Shown here: positions 45,701 through 55,774 of the stretch, piece after piece | Position numbering within the stretch: position 1 is the stretch's first letter | Layout: each line of letters opens with the position of its first letter | From: Acidobacteriota bacterium | Lineage (GTDB): Bacteria; Acidobacteriota; Blastocatellia; UBA7656 | Direction: 5' to 3' | Assembly (NCBI GenBank): GCA_040754075.1 | Contig: JBFMDH010000011.1 | Coordinates: forward strand, 151,185-215,184 | DNA: 64,000 bases | Program-made: the position numbers and the translations under genes | The notes under the pieces: generated by a model | Database searches by the model: none | The model's input: the letters and a program-made list of their open reading frames with translations, nothing else | Told to the model about the DNA's origin: nothing

Positions 45701-47371
45701 ATGGCTAAATATATTTTCGTCACTGGCGGCGTGGTTTCCGGCTTGGGTAAAGGACTGGCGGCGGCTTCGATTGCCGCTTTGCTTGAAGCCCGGGGTTTGA
45801 AAGTCACTTTGCAAAAACTCGACCCTTACATCAATGTCGATCCCGGCACAATGTCACCTTTTGAACACGGCGAAGTATTTGTCACCGACGATGGCGCGGA
45901 AACCGATCTGGATTTGGGGCATTATGAACGGTTCTCGCACGCGCACCTGACGCGCGCCAACAGCAAGACCACCGGCAGCATTTATCTTTCGGTTATCAAC
46001 AAAGAGCGACGCGGCGATTACCTGGGCAAAACCATTCAGGTCATTCCCCACATCACCAACGAAATCAAAGAGGTGATTCGCGCCGCCGCTAAAGATTACG
46101 ACGTGGCGATTGTCGAAGTCGGCGGCACCGTCGGCGACATCGAATCCCTGCCATTCCTTGAAGCCATTCGTCAGATGCGCAATGATGTCGGGCGCAAAAA
46201 TGCCCTGTTCATTCACCTGACGCTTGTGCCTTACATTGCCGCTGCCCACGAACTCAAAACCAAACCGACGCAACACTCCGTGAAAGAACTGCGCGAAATC
46301 GGTATTCAACCCGACATTCTCCTCTGTCGTTGCGAAAGACCGCTGCCGAAAGAGATGAAATCAAAAATTGCGCTCTTTTGTAACGTCGAACAAAACGAAG
46401 TCATTACCGCTCAGGATGTGCCGACGATTTACGAAGTGCCACTGACGTTTGCCGAACAAAAACTCGATGCCATGATTGTGCGAAAATTGAAACTCGACGC
46501 GCCGGAAAGAAATCTGAAACCCTGGAAAGAGTTGGTGCAAACCATCAAACACCCGGACGACAGCGTCACTATCGGTATGGTCGGTAAATATGTCGGTCTT
46601 GAAGATTCCTATAAGAGTTTGAATGAAGCGTTGGTGCATGGCGGCGTCGCCAACCGTCTGCGCGTCAACATCCAGTGGATTGAATCGGAAGATTTAATTG
46701 ACGACGGCAACTGGCAAGCGCGACTCCAGGGATTAGACGCCATACTCATTCCCGGAGGGTTTGGCAAACGCGGCGTCGCAGGGAAACTCAAAGCCATCCA
46801 CTATGCGAGAGAAAATAAAATTCCGTTTTTCGGCATCTGCCTCGGCATGCAATGCGCCTGCATTGAATATGCGAGAGATGTTTGCGGGATTAGCGCAGCC
46901 GATTCAAGCGAATTTGAAGAAACCACCCCAGACCCGATTATTTTCAAGTTGCGCGATTTGATTGGCGTCGAAGAGATGGGCGGAACCATGCGATTGGGCG
47001 CTTACACCTGTAAACTGAAAGAAGGCTCGCTTGCCGAAAAAATTTATAACACCAACCAAATCAGCGAGCGCCATCGCCATCGTTACGAATTCAATCCCAA
47101 GTACGAAGAAATCCTCGGCAAAAATGGTCTGGTGTTTTCGGGCAAATCACCCGATGGCAAATTCATTGAAATCATCGAACTCGACAATCACCCGTGGTTT
47201 CTGGGTTGTCAATTTCATCCCGAATTCAAATCCAAACCGCTGGCGCCGCATCCCCTGTTCGTTTCTTTCATTCACGCAGCTTATGAATACCATAACCGCC
47301 AGACGAACACCGACGCCGTCAGCAACGTCAGGGTCGAAGAACAGGAGATGAAGGTCGGCGCGGCAAATTGA
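45701..47371 (+). CDS. pyrG: CTP synthase
   Basis: 556 residues, normal length. The synthetase domain opens [16 protein letters not shown] and continues [19 protein letters not shown]. The class I glutamine amidotransferase domain has the nucleophile Cys380 in FGICLGMQ and the His-Glu pair in [10 protein letters not shown]. Converts UTP, ATP and glutamine to CTP, needed among others by KdsB upstream. AGGAG ribosome site. Confidence 0.98.
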   Translation: MAKYIFVTGGVVSGLGKGLAAASIAALLEARGLKVTLQKLDPYINVDPGTMSPFEHGEVFVTDDGAETDLDLGHYERFSHAHLTRANSKTTGSIYLSVINKERRGDYLGKTIQVIPHITNEIKEVIRAAAKDYDVAIVEVGGTVGDIESLPFLEAIRQMRNDVGRKNALFIHLTLVPYIAAAHELKTKPTQHSVKELREIGIQPDILLCRCERPLPKEMKSKIALFCNVEQNEVITAQDVPTIYEVPLTFAEQKLDAMIVRKLKLDAPERNLKPWKELVQTIKHPDDSVTIGMVGKYVGLEDSYKSLNEALVHGGVANRLRVNIQWIESEDLIDDGNWQARLQGLDAILIPGGFGKRGVAGKLKAIHYARENKIPFFGICLGMQCACIEYARDVCGISAADSSEFEETTPDPIIFKLRDLIGVEEMGGTMRLGAYTCKLKEGSLAEKIYNTNQISERHRHRYEFNPKYEEILGKNGLVFSGKSPDGKFIEIIELDNHPWFLGCQFHPEFKSKPLAPHPLFVSFIHAAYEYHNRQTNTDAVSNVRVEEQEMKVGAAN

Positions 47372-47522
47372 AGTAAAAAGTAAAAAGGTGAAAGTAAAAA
47401 GTGAACAGGCAAAAATGGCGCGCGTTACATACTTGCGCTGTTCACTTTAATTATTGTGGTTTACTTTTTCATTCTCTTAACTTTTAACTTTTGCCTTTTA
47501 ACTTTTGCCTTTTTACTTTTCT
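47372..47522. repeat. AT-rich heptamer repeat element after pyrG
   Basis: A 7-base tandem (AACTTTTGCCTTTT units) near 47478-47518 and purine-rich sequence near 47372-47400 flank an 11-base perfect inverted repeat, AAAGTGAACAG (47398-47408) and CTGTTCACTTT (47438-47448). It resembles the other short-tandem-repeat elements in architecture but not in sequence. Confidence 0.6.
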
Positions 47523-47534
47523 GGAGCGATCACC

Positions 47535-48122
47535 ATGCAGGCATCACCACAACAAGAAAAACTCTTTGTCGAGATTGAAGATTTGCGCCGGCAGATTCTC
47601 GACATCAAAGCTGACGCGCAAAGTTTATTTGCTTCGCTCAATCACGAGCAATTCAACTGGCGTCCGCAAGCCGGCGTCTGGTCAATCGCCGAGTGCATCG
47701 AACATCTCAATGTTGCAGCGAAACTTTATTTCCCTTTGCTCGACGCGAAAATTAACCAGGGGCGCGCGAATAAAATTTTCGGACAGGAACCTTTTCGCTA
47801 TGGCTGGTTCAACAACTGGTTCGTGCGCACGCTCGAACCGCCGGTGAAATTAAAGGTCAAAACGCCAAAAGCATTCGCCCCCACTGCCGATAAATCGTTT
47901 GCTGCGGTCACTGAGGAATTTATGCAAACTCAGGAAGCGGTGATTGAACGCCTCTATCAAGCCAACGGCTTGGATTTGCGACGATTGAAAATTCAATCGC
48001 CCAGAAGCCGGTTAATTAAGCTCCGCCTCGGCAAAGCCTTCGCCATGATTGCGGCGCACGAACGCCGTCATTTATGGCAAGCGCGACAGCTAATAGCGCA
48101 TCCAAATTTTCCTGCCCAATAA
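47535..48122 (+). CDS. DinB-superfamily protein
   Basis: 195 residues from ATG 47535, preceded by CTGGAGCG; an upstream TTG lies in the repeat and is unlikely. WSIAECIEHLNVAAK and AAHERRHLWQARQL supply the DinB_2 histidines. Probably a metal-dependent small-molecule enzyme or detoxification protein; no specific substrate. It is a separate family member from the 5.3-kb protein. Confidence 0.78.
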   Translation: MQASPQQEKLFVEIEDLRRQILDIKADAQSLFASLNHEQFNWRPQAGVWSIAECIEHLNVAAKLYFPLLDAKINQGRANKIFGQEPFRYGWFNNWFVRTLEPPVKLKVKTPKAFAPTADKSFAAVTEEFMQTQEAVIERLYQANGLDLRRLKIQSPRSRLIKLRLGKAFAMIAAHERRHLWQARQLIAHPNFPAQ

Positions 48123-48241
48123 AACCGCCAGTGGCGCAACGCGCGAAATCTTATTCGCTCACTTGAATTCCGTTGAGGTTTCGTCAAATAATTCTGGTGA
48201 CTAATTATTTTGATTCGCCACCATTTCAGGAGTCTTAATTC

Positions 48242-49207
48242 ATGAATTTAATTCAACGTCCAAGAAGATTGCGCCGCAACGAAAGCCTTCGCGCGCTGGT
48301 TCGCGAAACCCGGCTGACGCCCGATGATTTCATCTACCCGCTGTTCGTATGCGAAGGCGAAGGCGTCAAACGCGAAATCGGTTCGATGCCCGGCGTCTTC
48401 AATCTATCGATTGATGAACTGGTTAAAGAGTGCGCGGCGGCAAAATCAGACGGCATTCGTTCAGTGATTTTATTCGGCGTGCCCAATGAAAAAGACGATG
48501 TCGGCAGCGATGCTTATGCCGAAGATGGCATCGTGCAACGCGCCATTCGCGCCATCAAACGCGAAGTCAAAGAGGTGCTGGTCATCGCCGATAATTGTTT
48601 ATGCGAATATACCGACCACGGACATTGCGGGGTCATCAAAGATGGCGAAGTGCTGAACGACCCGACGCTTGATCTGTTGACGCAAACCGCCATCACGCAA
48701 GCCGAAGCCGGCGCAGACATCATCGCGCCCTCGAATATGATGGACGGCTTCGTTGCAGCGATTCGCGCAGGATTGGACGCCAACGGGTTTGAACAAATTC
48801 CGATTATGTCTTATGCGGTGAAATATGCTTCGGGGTTTTACGGACCTTTCAGAGAAGCGGCGCAATCGGCTCCGCAATTCGGCGACCGGCGCGGTTATCA
48901 AATGGACCCGGCGAATGCCCGTGAAGCGTTGCGCGAAGCCGAACTCGATTTCGAGCAAGGCGCAGATATTTTGATGGTCAAACCGGCGCTGCCTTACCTG
49001 GATATTATTCGCGCCGCGCGGGAACGCTTCGATGTGCCGATTGCCGCCTATCAGGTGTCGGGCGAATACGCCATGATCAAAGCCGCCGCGAAACTCGGAT
49101 GGATTGATGAAGCGCGGGTGGTTAGCGAATCGCTTACCTCAATCAAGCGCGCCGGAGCCGATATGATTTTGACTTACTTCGCGCGCGAGATGGCGCAACG
49201 ACTATAA
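48242..49207 (+). CDS. hemB: Delta-aminolevulinic acid dehydratase (porphobilinogen synthase)
   Basis: 321 residues. Condenses two 5-aminolevulinate molecules in haem synthesis. Schiff-base lysines are Lys194 ([13 protein letters not shown]) and Lys247 ([10 protein letters not shown]). Cys119, Cys121 and Cys129 in [14 protein letters not shown] show the zinc-dependent class. AGGAGT ribosome site. A strong terminator follows. Confidence 0.97.
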   Translation: MNLIQRPRRLRRNESLRALVRETRLTPDDFIYPLFVCEGEGVKREIGSMPGVFNLSIDELVKECAAAKSDGIRSVILFGVPNEKDDVGSDAYAEDGIVQRAIRAIKREVKEVLVIADNCLCEYTDHGHCGVIKDGEVLNDPTLDLLTQTAITQAEAGADIIAPSNMMDGFVAAIRAGLDANGFEQIPIMSYAVKYASGFYGPFREAAQSAPQFGDRRGYQMDPANAREALREAELDFEQGADILMVKPALPYLDIIRAARERFDVPIAAYQVSGEYAMIKAAAKLGWIDEARVVSESLTSIKRAGADMILTYFAREMAQRL

Positions 49208-49244
49208 GGTTTATAATTGCCTTTACCTGGCATTGATTGAAAAC

Positions 49245-49268
49245 GCGGTCAAAGACCGCTTGCTCAAC
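49245..49268. repeat. 24-base dispersed repeat, copy 2
   Basis: Matches 21397-21420 at 23 of 24 positions. It lies between hemB and its terminator. Confidence 0.75.
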
Positions 49269-49290
49269 TTCGTCTTTCTCATCAATCAAA

Positions 49291-49326
49291 ACAGCCGCTA
49301 CATTGATTTGTAGCGGCTGTTTTTTT
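49291..49326 (+). terminator. Rho-independent terminator of hemB
   Basis: ACAGCCGCTAC (49291-49301) pairs perfectly with GTAGCGGCTGT (49310-49320), followed by a T-run to 49326. An A-run on the other side lets it also serve the converging receptor gene. Confidence 0.9.
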
Positions 49327-49355
49327 CATTCGCGGCAAAACTCAACAACTGAAAA

Positions 49356-52300
49356 TCAGTAATTGAGTTTCAATCCGAATTGAATCAAGCGCGGGTCGCG
49401 GGTGCTCGTCACCTGTCCGAAGGTGGTGCTGCCGAACACCGTGCTGAGACCGCTGAAGTTGGTATGGTTGAAGAGATTGTAGGCTTCCGCGCGGAATTGC
49501 AATCTCATGTTTTCGGTAATTCTGAAGCGCTTGCCCAGGGTCATATCCCAACGCTGATAGCCGGGACCGCTGAAAGCGCCGCGCGGCGCGCCACCGATGC
49601 GGGTTACGCCTGCCGGCACCAACGCGAAGGCGCTGGTCTCAAACCATTTGGTGCGGGTGCGAACTTTGGAAAACAGATTGGGGTCGCCAACCAGGTCAGG
49701 ACGTCCTGACGAAGCACTGGGTCCCAAAAAGCCCACCGCTCCGGGGTCTGTACCGGTGGTGGTGATGGTTTGCGGCAAGCCTGTACCGGCGCTGATGATA
49801 CCGGAAAGTTGCCAACCGCCGAGAATTTGTCCGAAGATGCCTTCCTGTTTTTTGAAAAACGGCAAGGCGTAGACATAGTTAATCGAGACCACATGGCGAC
49901 GGTCAAACTGCGCCGGCCCGTAATCCTCTGAACGTTGATAGAAGCTCTGCGGTGAACTGCTGCGGTCGGTCTGCGCATCGGTCAACGCATGTGACCAGGT
50001 GTAAGAGAGCCGCACGAGCGAGCTGTCCGCAAAGCGTTTTTCGGTTGAAAACTGCATCGAATGATAATTCGAGTTAAACCACGGTTGAATGGTGTTGATT
50101 GCCGTGTAGCCTTTGTACGGACGAACGGCATTGAGTCTTGGAGTTAAGGCTGAGGTGACCTGCGTACCGGCAGGAATGATACCGGCAGCAACCGCAGCCC
50201 CCGGCGCGACTTGATTGATGTCAACCACACCAATCAGATGTACACCTCTTGAACCATAATAACCCACATCAACAATGAGGTTTTTGGCAATTTCTCGCTG
50301 GATGTCAAAACTCCATTGCTGAATGTAAGGAGCATCTTCGGTATTCTGCACACCGCGCAAAGCGAGCGGCGCAGCCGAAATGCTCGGCAATACCGATGCC
50401 GGGTCATTCAACACGGTGTTGCTAATGGTGACGTTCTGCACATATGGCGGATTGGCAAAGATATTTTGTTCAAGGATGCCGACGAGCACTACGTCATAGC
50501 TCAAGCCATAGCCGCCGCGAATCGCTGTCTTGCCATCTTTGAACGGGTCCCAGGCAAAGCCGAAAACCGGCGCTAACCCTTTATTAAATTCCGGGGTTAT
50601 TTTGTCGCCATAAGGCGAAGTCGAACCGGCAACGATGACGCCATTGAGCGGGTCGCCCGTACCAGGCACGCGATTGCCGGTCGTCGGGTTAATCTGAAAG
50701 GCTTTCGCCGGGTCGTAAGCCGCCGGGTCGAAGTTGGTGAGCAATCCGGCTTTGTCATAAGGCTGACGGAAAAATGAATAACGCAAGCCGTAATTGATGG
50801 TCAGGTTCGGACGCCAGCGAAAATCATCCTGTACGTAAAATTCAAACTGGCGTGAACGAATGTCAGGAGTTAAATCCTGAGAGGCTTGTGTAAAGGTTGC
50901 CACCTTACCGAGCAGGAAATTAGCCCACGCCTGTTGTGTCGTAGTGGCGGTGCTTCCCGCAGGTCTCGGCGAGGTCGCAAAAGTGAAACTGCCGACGTTA
51001 TTGCCACCGGCATTTTCGGTCTTCTGGTAGAAATGAATGCTGGTGCCGAACTTCAAGGTATGCGAACCGCGAAGCCAGGTCAGGTTGTCGTAGATGTTGT
51101 GATTGCGATTGAAGTCATCGTAAGGACCGAACCCGGCGGTGCCGCTGAAACCGGGAGAAACACTCGGTATGCGGTTGAGGGTTACGGCGAAAGGCAGTTT
51201 GATTGCCGATGCAACATTCGGCGAATTGTCTTTCAAAACCGCTCCGGTGGGGTCGCTGATAATCGCGCCATAAGAAAAGGCATAGCCCGATTCATTCAAT
51301 AGATTCGGCGTCAGGGTTTGAACGCTGCGAAACACCCAGCTATAGCCCGGCGAATCGGTCTTGGTGGTTGCTACGCCCGGCAAAGCGTTGCCCGTGAATA
51401 ACCCGCCCGGCTCCTCCGTCGGAATGGTGTCATGCAGATAGCGCACGGCGAAGGTGAGATTGGTGTTGAAGTTATGGTCTATGCGCACCAATTCCTGCCG
51501 GTGATTAAAAATGCTTCCTGCATTGCTGATGAGCGTATTGGTTCCGGAGTTCGGCAATGGCAGTTTACTGTAGATGTCCGTGATATAGGCTTGCGCCGCC
51601 GGATTGATATTGCCTATTGACGTTGCCGATTGCGTGCAGGTGGTTCCCGCTGCATTAGTGGCAATGCAGATGGGCTGCGAGAAAACCCCTTGTCGTTCTG
51701 CGGCTGACGGAACCGTCGCATTGAAATTGGCATAGTTAATCACCCGACGAAATTCCTGCGAAAAGAAGAAAAAGGTTTTGCTCTGGTCGCGGTCGTACAG
51801 TCCCGGAATGAACACCGGACCGCCGATGGTGTAACCGAAATTGTTATAGCGCAGTCGTGGTCGCGGGGTACGCTCTTTGCCATCGCGCGGGTCGCCCACC
51901 GCAACAATGACATCCGGGGCTTTGGCGTTGGGGTTTGAAGTGAAGCGACCGGTCAAATTATTGAAATAGGTATTGGCATTGAGTTTGTCATTGCGGAAAA
52001 ACTCATAAAAATTGCCGTGAAATTCCTTGCCGCCCGATTTGGTGACGACGTTGACCGCGCCGGCGGCGTTGCGTCCAAATTCGGCGGTGTAATGATTGCG
52101 ATGCACTTTGAATTCGGCAATCGCATCAACGCTGGGATAGTTGAGCAAGGTGAGGTTTGACCCCCGGTCAACGTTATCCGCGCCATCGACTGTCCAACTG
52201 TTCTGGCTGGAGCGCGCCCCGTTGATGGAAATTTGCAAGACGTTGGTTTGTCCGAACGGGTTGGTGGTGCCGATATAAGGCTGGTCAACGTTGCCGCCGC

Positions 52301-52805
52301 TCACGCCCGGAAGCAAAGTAACCAGTTGAATGAAGTTGCGATTATTGAGCGGCAACTCGCGGACTTCGACATTTGAAACCAGTCCGGCTGCCGAAGCCGA
52401 TTGCAATTCGACCTGCGTGGGCGCAGCTTGAATCACCACCTCTTCGGTTGCGCCGCCGACTTCGAGATTGATATCAACCGTAATCCGGTCATTGACGTTG
52501 AGTTCGATGTCGGTTTTGGTATAGCGTTTGAAGCCTGCGGCTTCGACGGACACCGAATAACGACCGATGGGCAGTAAAGGCGCAGAGTATGCCCCATCGG
52601 AATCCGTAGTAAGCGTGCGCACCACAATACCTTTGCCAATATCTCTGACAATAACTGTGGCTCCGGCAATCACTGCGCCGTTGGCATCTCTGACGATTCC
52701 TGAAATGCTGCCCGTGATGTCTTGCGCTTTCACCGGTACAAGGCAGACGCCGAGCAGCATCGGCACCAGCACCAGACATATGAGCTTATGGTATCTCATC
52801 AGCAT
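49356..52805 (-). CDS. Oar-like TonB-dependent receptor
   Basis: 1149 residues. Signal peptide (to about 27), carboxypeptidase-regulatory-like domain (about 30-115, GSISGIVRDANGAVIAGATV), plug domain (NRNFIQLVTLLPG ... VDGADNVDRGSNLTLL), then a long barrel ending in FGLKLNY. This size and layout are typical of the many acidobacterial Oar/SusC-like porins for large substrates. GGAGG ribosome site. It lies downstream of the amino-sugar operon and could import its substrate, but no TonB box was identified. Confidence 0.92.
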   Translation of the reverse strand: MLMRYHKLICLVLVPMLLGVCLVPVKAQDITGSISGIVRDANGAVIAGATVIVRDIGKGIVVRTLTTDSDGAYSAPLLPIGRYSVSVEAAGFKRYTKTDIELNVNDRITVDINLEVGGATEEVVIQAAPTQVELQSASAAGLVSNVEVRELPLNNRNFIQLVTLLPGVSGGNVDQPYIGTTNPFGQTNVLQISINGARSSQNSWTVDGADNVDRGSNLTLLNYPSVDAIAEFKVHRNHYTAEFGRNAAGAVNVVTKSGGKEFHGNFYEFFRNDKLNANTYFNNLTGRFTSNPNAKAPDVIVAVGDPRDGKERTPRPRLRYNNFGYTIGGPVFIPGLYDRDQSKTFFFFSQEFRRVINYANFNATVPSAAERQGVFSQPICIATNAAGTTCTQSATSIGNINPAAQAYITDIYSKLPLPNSGTNTLISNAGSIFNHRQELVRIDHNFNTNLTFAVRYLHDTIPTEEPGGLFTGNALPGVATTKTDSPGYSWVFRSVQTLTPNLLNESGYAFSYGAIISDPTGAVLKDNSPNVASAIKLPFAVTLNRIPSVSPGFSGTAGFGPYDDFNRNHNIYDNLTWLRGSHTLKFGTSIHFYQKTENAGGNNVGSFTFATSPRPAGSTATTTQQAWANFLLGKVATFTQASQDLTPDIRSRQFEFYVQDDFRWRPNLTINYGLRYSFFRQPYDKAGLLTNFDPAAYDPAKAFQINPTTGNRVPGTGDPLNGVIVAGSTSPYGDKITPEFNKGLAPVFGFAWDPFKDGKTAIRGGYGLSYDVVLVGILEQNIFANPPYVQNVTISNTVLNDPASVLPSISAAPLALRGVQNTEDAPYIQQWSFDIQREIAKNLIVDVGYYGSRGVHLIGVVDINQVAPGAAVAAGIIPAGTQVTSALTPRLNAVRPYKGYTAINTIQPWFNSNYHSMQFSTEKRFADSSLVRLSYTWSHALTDAQTDRSSSPQSFYQRSEDYGPAQFDRRHVVSINYVYALPFFKKQEGIFGQILGGWQLSGIISAGTGLPQTITTTGTDPGAVGFLGPSASSGRPDLVGDPNLFSKVRTRTKWFETSAFALVPAGVTRIGGAPRGAFSGPGYQRWDMTLGKRFRITENMRLQFRAEAYNLFNHTNFSGLSTVFGSTTFGQVTSTRDPRLIQFGLKLNY

Positions 52806-53086
52806 AAGATTTCCTCCGTATGTTAATTTCTAAGACCCTGACGGCGATTTAATATGCCGTCTTAAGACAATTCCTAAAGAGCGGACTCCTCAATTCAATA
52901 ATATTTTTTCACCACAGGTTTTTATTGAATTGAAAAGAGAGTAAAGCGATTCGTTAGAAAAAGCTTGAATTTAAGTATCATACTCCGCGCCGTGCAGCAA
53001 ATTGTTTTCGCTGCGGACGCCAAGTCGAGTGACCTGGATTTCCTCAAACTTTTCCGGCATCGGTCTCTCACCGATGATTTTACAAA

Positions 53087-55765
53087 CTAATACAATAAAT
53101 ACTTCTGCCTGACACTGTTAAACTCCGATAGACCCTCGCGCCAAAGCCCCCGTATCTCATGCGGCAACCTGCCGTCTTTGAGCGCCGCAAGCGTCCGGCG
53201 ATTGACCAGCAACCGCAAATAGTCATCCACCTTCCATACAGTTGGATAAAGCCGATAAAGCAAATAAGCGATTTCGATTCCGGTTGTCACAGGTCGAAAA
53301 GTTGCCCGGTCGGTGATGATGATATTGATGCCGCCGCATTCTTCATTGGCAAATTTCGACGCTTTCGGCGTAAAGCGCACCGGCACGAAACGCGCGCCCG
53401 CGAGTCCCGCCTGATTGAGTTGTTCGGCGAGTTTCTGCCCATCGATGTAAGGCGCGCCGACGACTTCAAACGGTGTATCAGTGCCGCGCCCCACAGATAC
53501 ATTGGTAGTTTCAAGCAAGCCGATTCCCGGATAGAGCAAAGCTTCGGTGAGGCTTCGCATATTCGGCGATGGATTAATCCAGGTTAATGTCGTCGCATCG
53601 AAAAAGTCTGCGCGTCGCCAGCCAGCCATTTTAATCACCGTCAAATCCGCGCCGATTTTTCTTTCGGCATTAATCATGGTCATCAATTCGCCAACCGTCA
53701 TGCCGTGACGCACAGGCAAAGGGTGATAGGCGATAAACGAATTTTTAGTCAAGTCCTCATCGGCTACTGCGCCTTCGACGTCGTTGCCGTTAATCGGATT
53801 GGGACGATCAAGAACCACGAATTTGATGTTGCGGCGCGCCGCTTCTTCCATTGCATAGCCGCAGGTCGTGATGTAGGTATAAAAGCGACAGCCAATGTCT
53901 TGAATATCAAAGACCAGCGTATCAATGCCTGCGAGCATTTCATCGGTCGGGCGTTTGGTCTTTGAATCGTAGAGGCTATAAACCGGCAAGCCGGTCTTTT
54001 CGTCTTTGGTGTTGCCGACGAAATTGTCTTCGAGTCCGCGCAGCCCGTGTTCAGGTGAAAAGAGCGCCACGAGTTTTAAATTTTTCTGCGCCGCAAATAC
54101 ATCGATGGTGGCGCGACCGGCGCGGTCTTTGCCCGTGTGATTGGTGATGAGTCCGAGGTTGCGCCCTTCGAGTTGTTTGAAATTATCGCGCACTAAAACA
54201 TCAATGCCGGTCAGTACGGGGTGCACCTGTTCGATAACCGGCGCGCGCGCGGGTTGTGTGCGCGGCTCGGCGTAATAATCATTCGCGGCGACGTGTTCAA
54301 AGATTGGCGCAAAGGGCGGCGCAATAATTGAACTGGCAACGATTGAGGCGACGAATGAACGAATGCGCGTGACATCGCCTTTGCCGTTGGGATGCACGCG
54401 ATTCGATAAAAAGACCACGAAGGTTTGACTGGTCGGGTCAATCCACAGACTGGTTCCGGTAAAGCCTGTGTGCCCGAAGGTGCCGAGCGGAAAGAGGTCG
54501 CCGCGATTGGATGAAAAGGTCGTGCCCGCGTCCCAACCGAGTCCGCGCATTTCACCAAGCGGCGTGCCGCGCGGCTGGGTCATGCGTTCGACGCCGTAAG
54601 GGCTGAGAATGCGCCTGCCGTTATAGGTGCCGCCATTTAAAATCATCTGGCAAAAGACCGCCAAATCATCGGCAGTTGAAAACAGTCCCGCGTGTCCGGC
54701 TACGCCGCCAAGTAGATACGAACGCGGGTCGTGAACCTCGCCGCGCATAAAATCTCGCTCATTGCCTTCACGACCAACTCGTTTTTCAGTTGGTGCAAAC
54801 TGGGCTAGGGGAGCATAGGTTGCAAGAAATGTCATTTTCCCTATCGGAGTTGTCTCTGACCTATGCAGCGCATAAGGGTCCAACCCATATTTTTGATGTA
54901 TAAAGCCGGTAGATAACATACCAAGAGGCACAAAGACGTTTTCTCTAGCAAATTGACCAACCGTTTTTCCACTAACGCGCCTGATGATTTCCGCTGCGAC
55001 GATGTAACCGACATCGGAATAGATGAACTTGGTGCCGGGTTCGTAATCGGGTTTGAGTTCGTAGATGCGCTGCATCGCTTCCGCTGCGCCGTGTTCATAA
55101 TCGTGAATCGAATTATCAGGCACAAAGCCTGCGCGATGCGTAAGCAGTTGTTCAACCGTGACATTGGCTTTGCCCGCTTTGTTGAATTCGGGAATGTATT
55201 TCCAGACCGGGTCGCCAAGTCTTACCTTGCCTTGTTCGACAAGAATCATCATCGCGGTCGCGGTCGCCACGACTTTCGTAAGCGACGCCAGATCGAAAAT
55301 CGTATCCAGGGTCATGGCTTCGGTCTGCGGTTCAACGGCGCGATTGCCGAAGGCTTTGCGATAAACGATTTTGCCTTGTCGTCCGATCAACACGACCGCG
55401 CCCGGCGTCTCTTTGCGTTTAATGGAATCGTTTACCGCTTCATCAATCAACGCCAGGCGTTTGCTATCCATGCCGACGGATTCCGGCGCGGCAACCGCGA
55501 GTTTCGATAGCGATTGATTGGCATTGGCGCGCCGTTGCGCCAATAGAGACAAAGGCAGAAGCGTAATAACCAGACAGGCAATAACTGAATTCAACGCCAA
55601 AGCTTTAAAAATGTTTGAACCACCGAGACACCGAGACGCACGAAGAGGTGAAGAGGTGAAGAGGTGAAGAGGTGAAGAGGTGAAAGATGTGCTCTCTCCC
55701 TTTCTCCCCTTCTCCCTTTCTCCCCTTCTTCTTTTCTGTCTCAGTAGTGAATTATTTTTTCCCAT
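53087..55765 (-). CDS. Fusion of beta-lactamase-family hydrolase (AmiE-like) and DUF1343/NamZ exo-muramidase
   Basis: 892 residues in the open frame. The N-terminal half (about 95-480) is a serine hydrolase with SLTK at 161-164 and a YSDVGY Tyr motif, like Bacillus AmiE (MurNAc-L-Ala amidase) and class C beta-lactamases. The C-terminal part (about 510-892) is DUF1343, the NamZ/GH171 exo-N-acetylmuramidase fold: SPEHGLRG, LVFDIQDIGCRFYTY and LDRPNPING. Residues 1-50 are encoded by a dispersed repeat (K/R/E-rich then SSPLHLF), after which a normal signal segment follows (ACLVITLLPLSLLAQ). The true start is therefore uncertain. It is 9 bases after the symporter gene. Confidence 0.85.
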   Translation of the reverse strand: MGKNNSLLRQKRRRGEREKGRKGESTSFTSSPLHLFTSSPLRASRCLGGSNIFKALALNSVIACLVITLLPLSLLAQRRANANQSLSKLAVAAPESVGMDSKRLALIDEAVNDSIKRKETPGAVVLIGRQGKIVYRKAFGNRAVEPQTEAMTLDTIFDLASLTKVVATATAMMILVEQGKVRLGDPVWKYIPEFNKAGKANVTVEQLLTHRAGFVPDNSIHDYEHGAAEAMQRIYELKPDYEPGTKFIYSDVGYIVAAEIIRRVSGKTVGQFARENVFVPLGMLSTGFIHQKYGLDPYALHRSETTPIGKMTFLATYAPLAQFAPTEKRVGREGNERDFMRGEVHDPRSYLLGGVAGHAGLFSTADDLAVFCQMILNGGTYNGRRILSPYGVERMTQPRGTPLGEMRGLGWDAGTTFSSNRGDLFPLGTFGHTGFTGTSLWIDPTSQTFVVFLSNRVHPNGKGDVTRIRSFVASIVASSIIAPPFAPIFEHVAANDYYAEPRTQPARAPVIEQVHPVLTGIDVLVRDNFKQLEGRNLGLITNHTGKDRAGRATIDVFAAQKNLKLVALFSPEHGLRGLEDNFVGNTKDEKTGLPVYSLYDSKTKRPTDEMLAGIDTLVFDIQDIGCRFYTYITTCGYAMEEAARRNIKFVVLDRPNPINGNDVEGAVADEDLTKNSFIAYHPLPVRHGMTVGELMTMINAERKIGADLTVIKMAGWRRADFFDATTLTWINPSPNMRSLTEALLYPGIGLLETTNVSVGRGTDTPFEVVGAPYIDGQKLAEQLNQAGLAGARFVPVRFTPKASKFANEECGGINIIITDRATFRPVTTGIEIAYLLYRLYPTVWKVDDYLRLLVNRRTLAALKDGRLPHEIRGLWREGLSEFNSVRQKYLLY
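55620..55750. repeat. Polypurine/polypyrimidine dispersed element, copy 2, inside a coding frame
   Basis: Reverse-complement relative of 40097-40272: CCACCGAGACACCGAGAC at one end, an 8-base tandem (AAGAGGTG), then a TTTCTCCCC/TTCTCCC tandem, and CTGTCTCAG at the other end. It is translated as part of the N-terminus of the hydrolase-NamZ open frame. Confidence 0.85.
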
Positions 55766-55774
55766 TGAAAATTC

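Noticed and set aside
53058..53076. Perfect 7-base hairpin after the NamZ fusion gene (CATCGGT...ACCGATG)
   Set aside because: The stem is short and no T-run follows on the minus strand, so it is not convincing as a terminator.
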